From contig NZ_JAKKFH010000033.1 of NCBI RefSeq assembly GCF_022230925.1, positions 1 through 33,215 on the forward strand: a stretch of 33,215 nt of DNA, written 5' to 3'. Shown piece by piece: positions 31,362 to 33,215 of this stretch. Made by a program: the position numbers and the translations under genes. Within the stretch, counting starts at the first letter, position 1. Every line of letters begins with the position of its first letter. Below the pieces are notes generated by a model, which saw only the letters and a program-made list of their open reading frames with translations, searched no databases and was not told the DNA's origin. Source of the DNA: Micromonospora alfalfae (lineage in GTDB: Bacteria > Actinomycetota > Actinomycetes > Mycobacteriales > Micromonosporaceae).

Positions 31362-32030
31362 TTACTCGCCGCTGGTGTCGGCGGCGAGGCCGGTGTCACC
31401 GGCTGCTGCGGTCTCGCTGACCGCCGCGGTCTCATCGGCTTCCGGAGTGGCGGACTCGTCCGCTGCCCGGTCCCGAGGTCCGCCGCGAGACGCCGTAGCG
31501 GCGACCGCGGAGGCCTTGACGGCCCGATGCGGGGCGAGAACCATGATCATGTTTCGGCCGTCCTGCTTCGGAGCGGCCTCGACGTATCCCAGTTCCGTGA
31601 TCTCGGATTCGAGCCGGCGCAGGAGCCGGTAACCCAGCTCCGGGCGGCTCTGCTCGCGACCGCGGAACATGATCGTCACCTTGACCTTGTCGCCCGCCTT
31701 GAGGAACCGCACCACGTGACCCTTCTTGGTCTCGTAGTCGTGCGGGTCGATCTTCGGCCGAAGCTTCATTTCCTTGATGACGGTCTGCTGCTGATTACGC
31801 CGCGCTTCGCGCGCCTTGAGTGCGCTCTCGTACTTGAACTTGCCGAAGTCCATGAGCTTGCACACCGGCGGGCGCGCCATCGGCGCAACCTCGACCAGGT
31901 CCAGATCGACGTCCGCGGCCAGCTGAAGAGCGCGCTCCAGCGGGACGATGCCCACCTGCTCACCCTCTGGGCCGACCAGTCGGACCTCACGTGCCCGGAT
32001 CTGCTCGTTCACGCGTGGTTCGACGCTGAT
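31362..32030 (-). CDS. infC: Translation initiation factor IF-3, AUC start
   Basis: A 222-aa IF3, which keeps 30S subunits free and checks the start codon. The N-domain begins ISVEPRVNEQIRAREVRLVG; the linker VCKLMDFGKFKYE leads into the C-domain with VTIMFRGREQSRPELG and PKQDGRNMIMVLAPH. A 45-residue acidic Ala/Thr/Glu tail follows. The start is read as ATC (32028-32030), with GAGGAGG four bases upstream. This aligns with the known beginning of mycobacterial (STETRVNERI) and Streptomyces (ISAEPRIN) IF3, and no ATG or GTG lies suitably near. IF3 discriminates against AUU/AUC, giving autogenous control. It heads the operon and has a structured leader. Confidence 0.93.
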   Translation of the reverse strand: MSVEPRVNEQIRAREVRLVGPEGEQVGIVPLERALQLAADVDLDLVEVAPMARPPVCKLMDFGKFKYESALKAREARRNQQQTVIKEMKLRPKIDPHDYETKKGHVVRFLKAGDKVKVTIMFRGREQSRPELGYRLLRRLESEITELGYVEAAPKQDGRNMIMVLAPHRAVKASAVAATASRGGPRDRAADESATPEADETAAVSETAAAGDTGLAADTSGE

Positions 32031-32096
32031 GGGGCCTCCTCGAGTCGTTTCTGCTCTGTCGCCGACCCCTGCGGCTCCCGGGAGGGAACCAACCCG

Positions 32097-32128
32097 AAAA
32101 GCAGAAGGCCCCGGCGCATGCCAGGGCC
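32097..32128 (-). terminator. Attenuator-like terminator in the infC leader
   Basis: On the minus strand GGCCCTGGC (32120-32128) pairs fully, with one G-U, with GCCGGGGCC (32107-32115) around ATGC, followed by TTCTGCTTTT. It ends about 67 bases before the infC start. A second hairpin (about 32074-32091, GGTTCCC/GGGAGCC) follows. The T-run segment TTCTGCT (32100-32106) is complementary to AGCAGAA at 32049-32055, so an alternative pairing could disrupt the terminator. Confidence 0.6.
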
Positions 32129-32292
32129 CGCTCGACCGGTCAGCACGATCACAAGGATCGCGCACCCGGCACCGGGACATGCCCGGAACCGGTGACCGGA
32201 CCCGGCCACCGTAGCGGCGACTCGGGTGGGAGCAGGCGCTCCGCTTTCAAGGCTGTCTGCTCGCACGCGGAGACAGCCTGGTCGACTCGATA

Positions 32293-32322
32293 ACACTACA
32301 CCGGCGCCCCGACGACCCCCAA
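32293..32322 (-). promoter_or_regulatory. Candidate promoter of the infC-rpmI-rplT operon
   Basis: On the minus strand TTGGGG (32317-32322), an 18-base spacer ending in TG (extended -10) and TAGTGT (32293-32298). It would give a leader of about 255 bases. In the leader a 9-bp perfect inverted repeat AGGCTGTCT/AGACAGCCT (32250-32258 with 32271-32279) is also present. Confidence 0.4.
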
Positions 32323-32358
32323 ACCGGGCATGACCTGCGGCCTCGTGTCGGCGTGGTC

Positions 32359-32421
32359 GGCCGTCGGTGTGGCCCGGTCATCGGTGTCGGCCGGTCATCG
32401 GTGTGGCCCGGTCATCGGCGC
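32359..32421. repeat. 16-18-bp tandem repeat downstream of the PH-domain gene
   Basis: Three units built on GGCCCGGTCATCGGTGT (32371-32388, 32389-32404, 32405-32421) preceded by a degenerate one (32359-32370). The array lies between the PH-domain gene's stop and the infC promoter. No function is evident. The rest of the 411-bp gap 32031-32441 is the infC leader. Confidence 0.65.
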
Positions 32422-32441
32422 GGTCGTGCGCCGATCCGGGG

Positions 32442-32915
32442 TCAGCGACCGACGGCGCGTTCGGCGAGGCGGGCCTGGTGAGCCTCGTGCAGCCGACGCA
32501 GCGCGCGGACCCCGTCGACTGCCAACTCCTTGTCCGCGGCCTGCAACGCGACCATCGGCAGCAGGTCGTCATCGTGCAGCTCCAGGCTGGCCCACGGCGC
32601 ACCCCGGTCGAAGCGGACACCCCGGACAACCTCCCAGGGCAGCTCGTACGAGCTGATGACGTTACGAACCCGGATGCCCCGCGCGTCCGCCTCCACCCGG
32701 GGACGGGTGAACAGCAGGAAGCCCAGCGCACCGAAGATGCCCAGGCCGATCATGGCGATCTGGTCGCCGCGCTGGAAGCTGCCGTAACCGTCGCCGGTCG
32801 GGCCGCTCAGCGACGTGGCGACCAGACCGAACACCACCACCAGGGCAGCCGCCGCCGACCAGCAGACCACGCGGATTCGGCGGGGCTTCAGGCGGACCAG
32901 CTCGGTTTCACTCAC
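32442..32915 (-). CDS. PH-domain membrane protein
   Basis: A 157-aa protein with two transmembrane segments (VVCWSAAAALVVVFGLVATSL, about residues 16-36, and IAMIGLGIFGALGFLLF, about 53-69). A bacterial pleckstrin-homology-like domain follows (about 70-135): VEADARGIRVRNVISSYELPWEVVRGVRFDRGAPWASLEL. The C-terminus is a charged helix. Actinobacterial members with this layout have no firm function. GTG at 32915 is preferred (GGTGGG just upstream); an in-frame GTG at 32957 would add 14 residues that read like non-coding sequence. Confidence 0.85.
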   Translation of the reverse strand: MSETELVRLKPRRIRVVCWSAAAALVVVFGLVATSLSGPTGDGYGSFQRGDQIAMIGLGIFGALGFLLFTRPRVEADARGIRVRNVISSYELPWEVVRGVRFDRGAPWASLELHDDDLLPMVALQAADKELAVDGVRALRRLHEAHQARLAERAVGR

Positions 32916-32997
32916 CCCACCAGTCTGCCACCCGCACTGGCCCAGCAAACGCACCACCCGCCGAGCCCACCACCCCGAGCCCGAACCCAGGGCCCCG

Positions 32998-33170
32998 GGC
33001 CAGTCCAGGTCCAGGCCCGGCCAGTCCAGGTCCAGGGCCGGCCAGTCCAGGTCCAGGCCCAGGGCCGGCCAGTCCAGGCCCAGGGCCGGCCAGTCCAGGT
33101 CCAGGGCCGGCCAGTCCAGGCCCAGGCCCAGTCCAGGCCCGTCCAGTCCAGTCCAGGCCAGGTCCAGGCC
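32998..33170. repeat. GC-rich tandem repeat of 21/27-bp units at the window edge
   Basis: Units starting GGCCAGTCCAGG begin at 32998, 33019, 33040, 33067, 33088 and 33109. They are 21 bases long, except the third (27, with an extra CCCAGG). The array then decays into CCAGTCCAGGCCC-type shorter units to about 33170. All six frames are free of stop codons from about 32930 to the end of the window, and every unit is a multiple of three, so a repetitive coding segment entering from the right cannot be excluded. Confidence 0.85.
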
Positions 33171-33215
33171 CAGAACAGTCCGGCCTGCCGCCTGCCGCCC
33201 GCCGCCCGCCGCCCG

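Noticed and set aside
32998..33170. CRISPR array
   Set aside because: Units are 21-27 bases with no unique spacers of regular length; it is a plain tandem repeat.

Overview
The window comes from a high-GC actinomycete, most likely Micromonosporaceae (Micromonospora/Salinispora-like). The grounds are the very high GC content, frequent GTG starts, many 4-bp stop/start overlaps, an arg operon ordered C-J-B-D-F-R-G-H next to pheST, a tyrS gene beside what look like rRNA-operon promoters, and IF3-L35-L20 upstream of pheST. No tRNA, rRNA body, IS element or CRISPR array is visible.

Layout, left to right. (1) 1-1726: tandem minus-strand promoters firing off the left edge, probably into an rrn operon, then a terminator and tyrS. 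(2) 1820-11541: ordinary chromosomal genes. They are a hotdog thioesterase, a CNNM/CorC-type membrane protein, a membrane-anchored GNAT-like protein, a GNAT acetyltransferase, a double-domain universal stress protein, a coupled flavin reductase/luciferase-like monooxygenase pair, a MoaD-like protein coupled to a BNR-repeat protein, an Mpg-type DNA glycosylase, a small secreted four-cysteine protein, a small possibly leaderless HTH protein and a YjbR-family protein. (3) 11585-20167: the complete arginine operon argCJBDFRGH on the minus strand, with a promoter and a candidate ArgR operator before argC. Two of its internal gaps carry copies of one ~50-bp repeat that supplies the next gene's Shine-Dalgarno. 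(4) 20226-25630: a three-gene cassette on the minus strand between pheT and argC. (5) 25968-32030: pheT, pheS, a TrmH/SpoU methyltransferase, rplT, rpmI and infC, the last starting at a non-canonical AUC behind a structured leader. (6) 32442-33215: a PH-domain membrane protein and a GC-rich 21/27-bp tandem repeat running off the window.

The most interesting part is the cassette in (4). Its first gene encodes a 108-aa helical protein ending in a short segment (V-Q-A-x3-G-x-I-T). Its second encodes an NB-ARC/TPR (NLR-like) protein whose N-terminus carries a matching segment (L-Q-V-x3-G-x-I-Y). Its third, translationally coupled, encodes a 985-aa protein with a phytanoyl-CoA-dioxygenase-like Fe(II)/2-oxoglutarate domain (HxD...H-x10-R) and a long unrecognised C-terminal region. 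The paired segments fit the known logic of bacterial NLR-associated amyloid signalling motifs, in which a small effector-side protein and its neighbouring NLR share a prion-like motif. Coupling this to a giant dioxygenase-like protein is, as far as I can tell, not a described system. The cassette sits between the pheT terminator and the argC promoter, and its last codons lie beside and partly over the argC promoter region.
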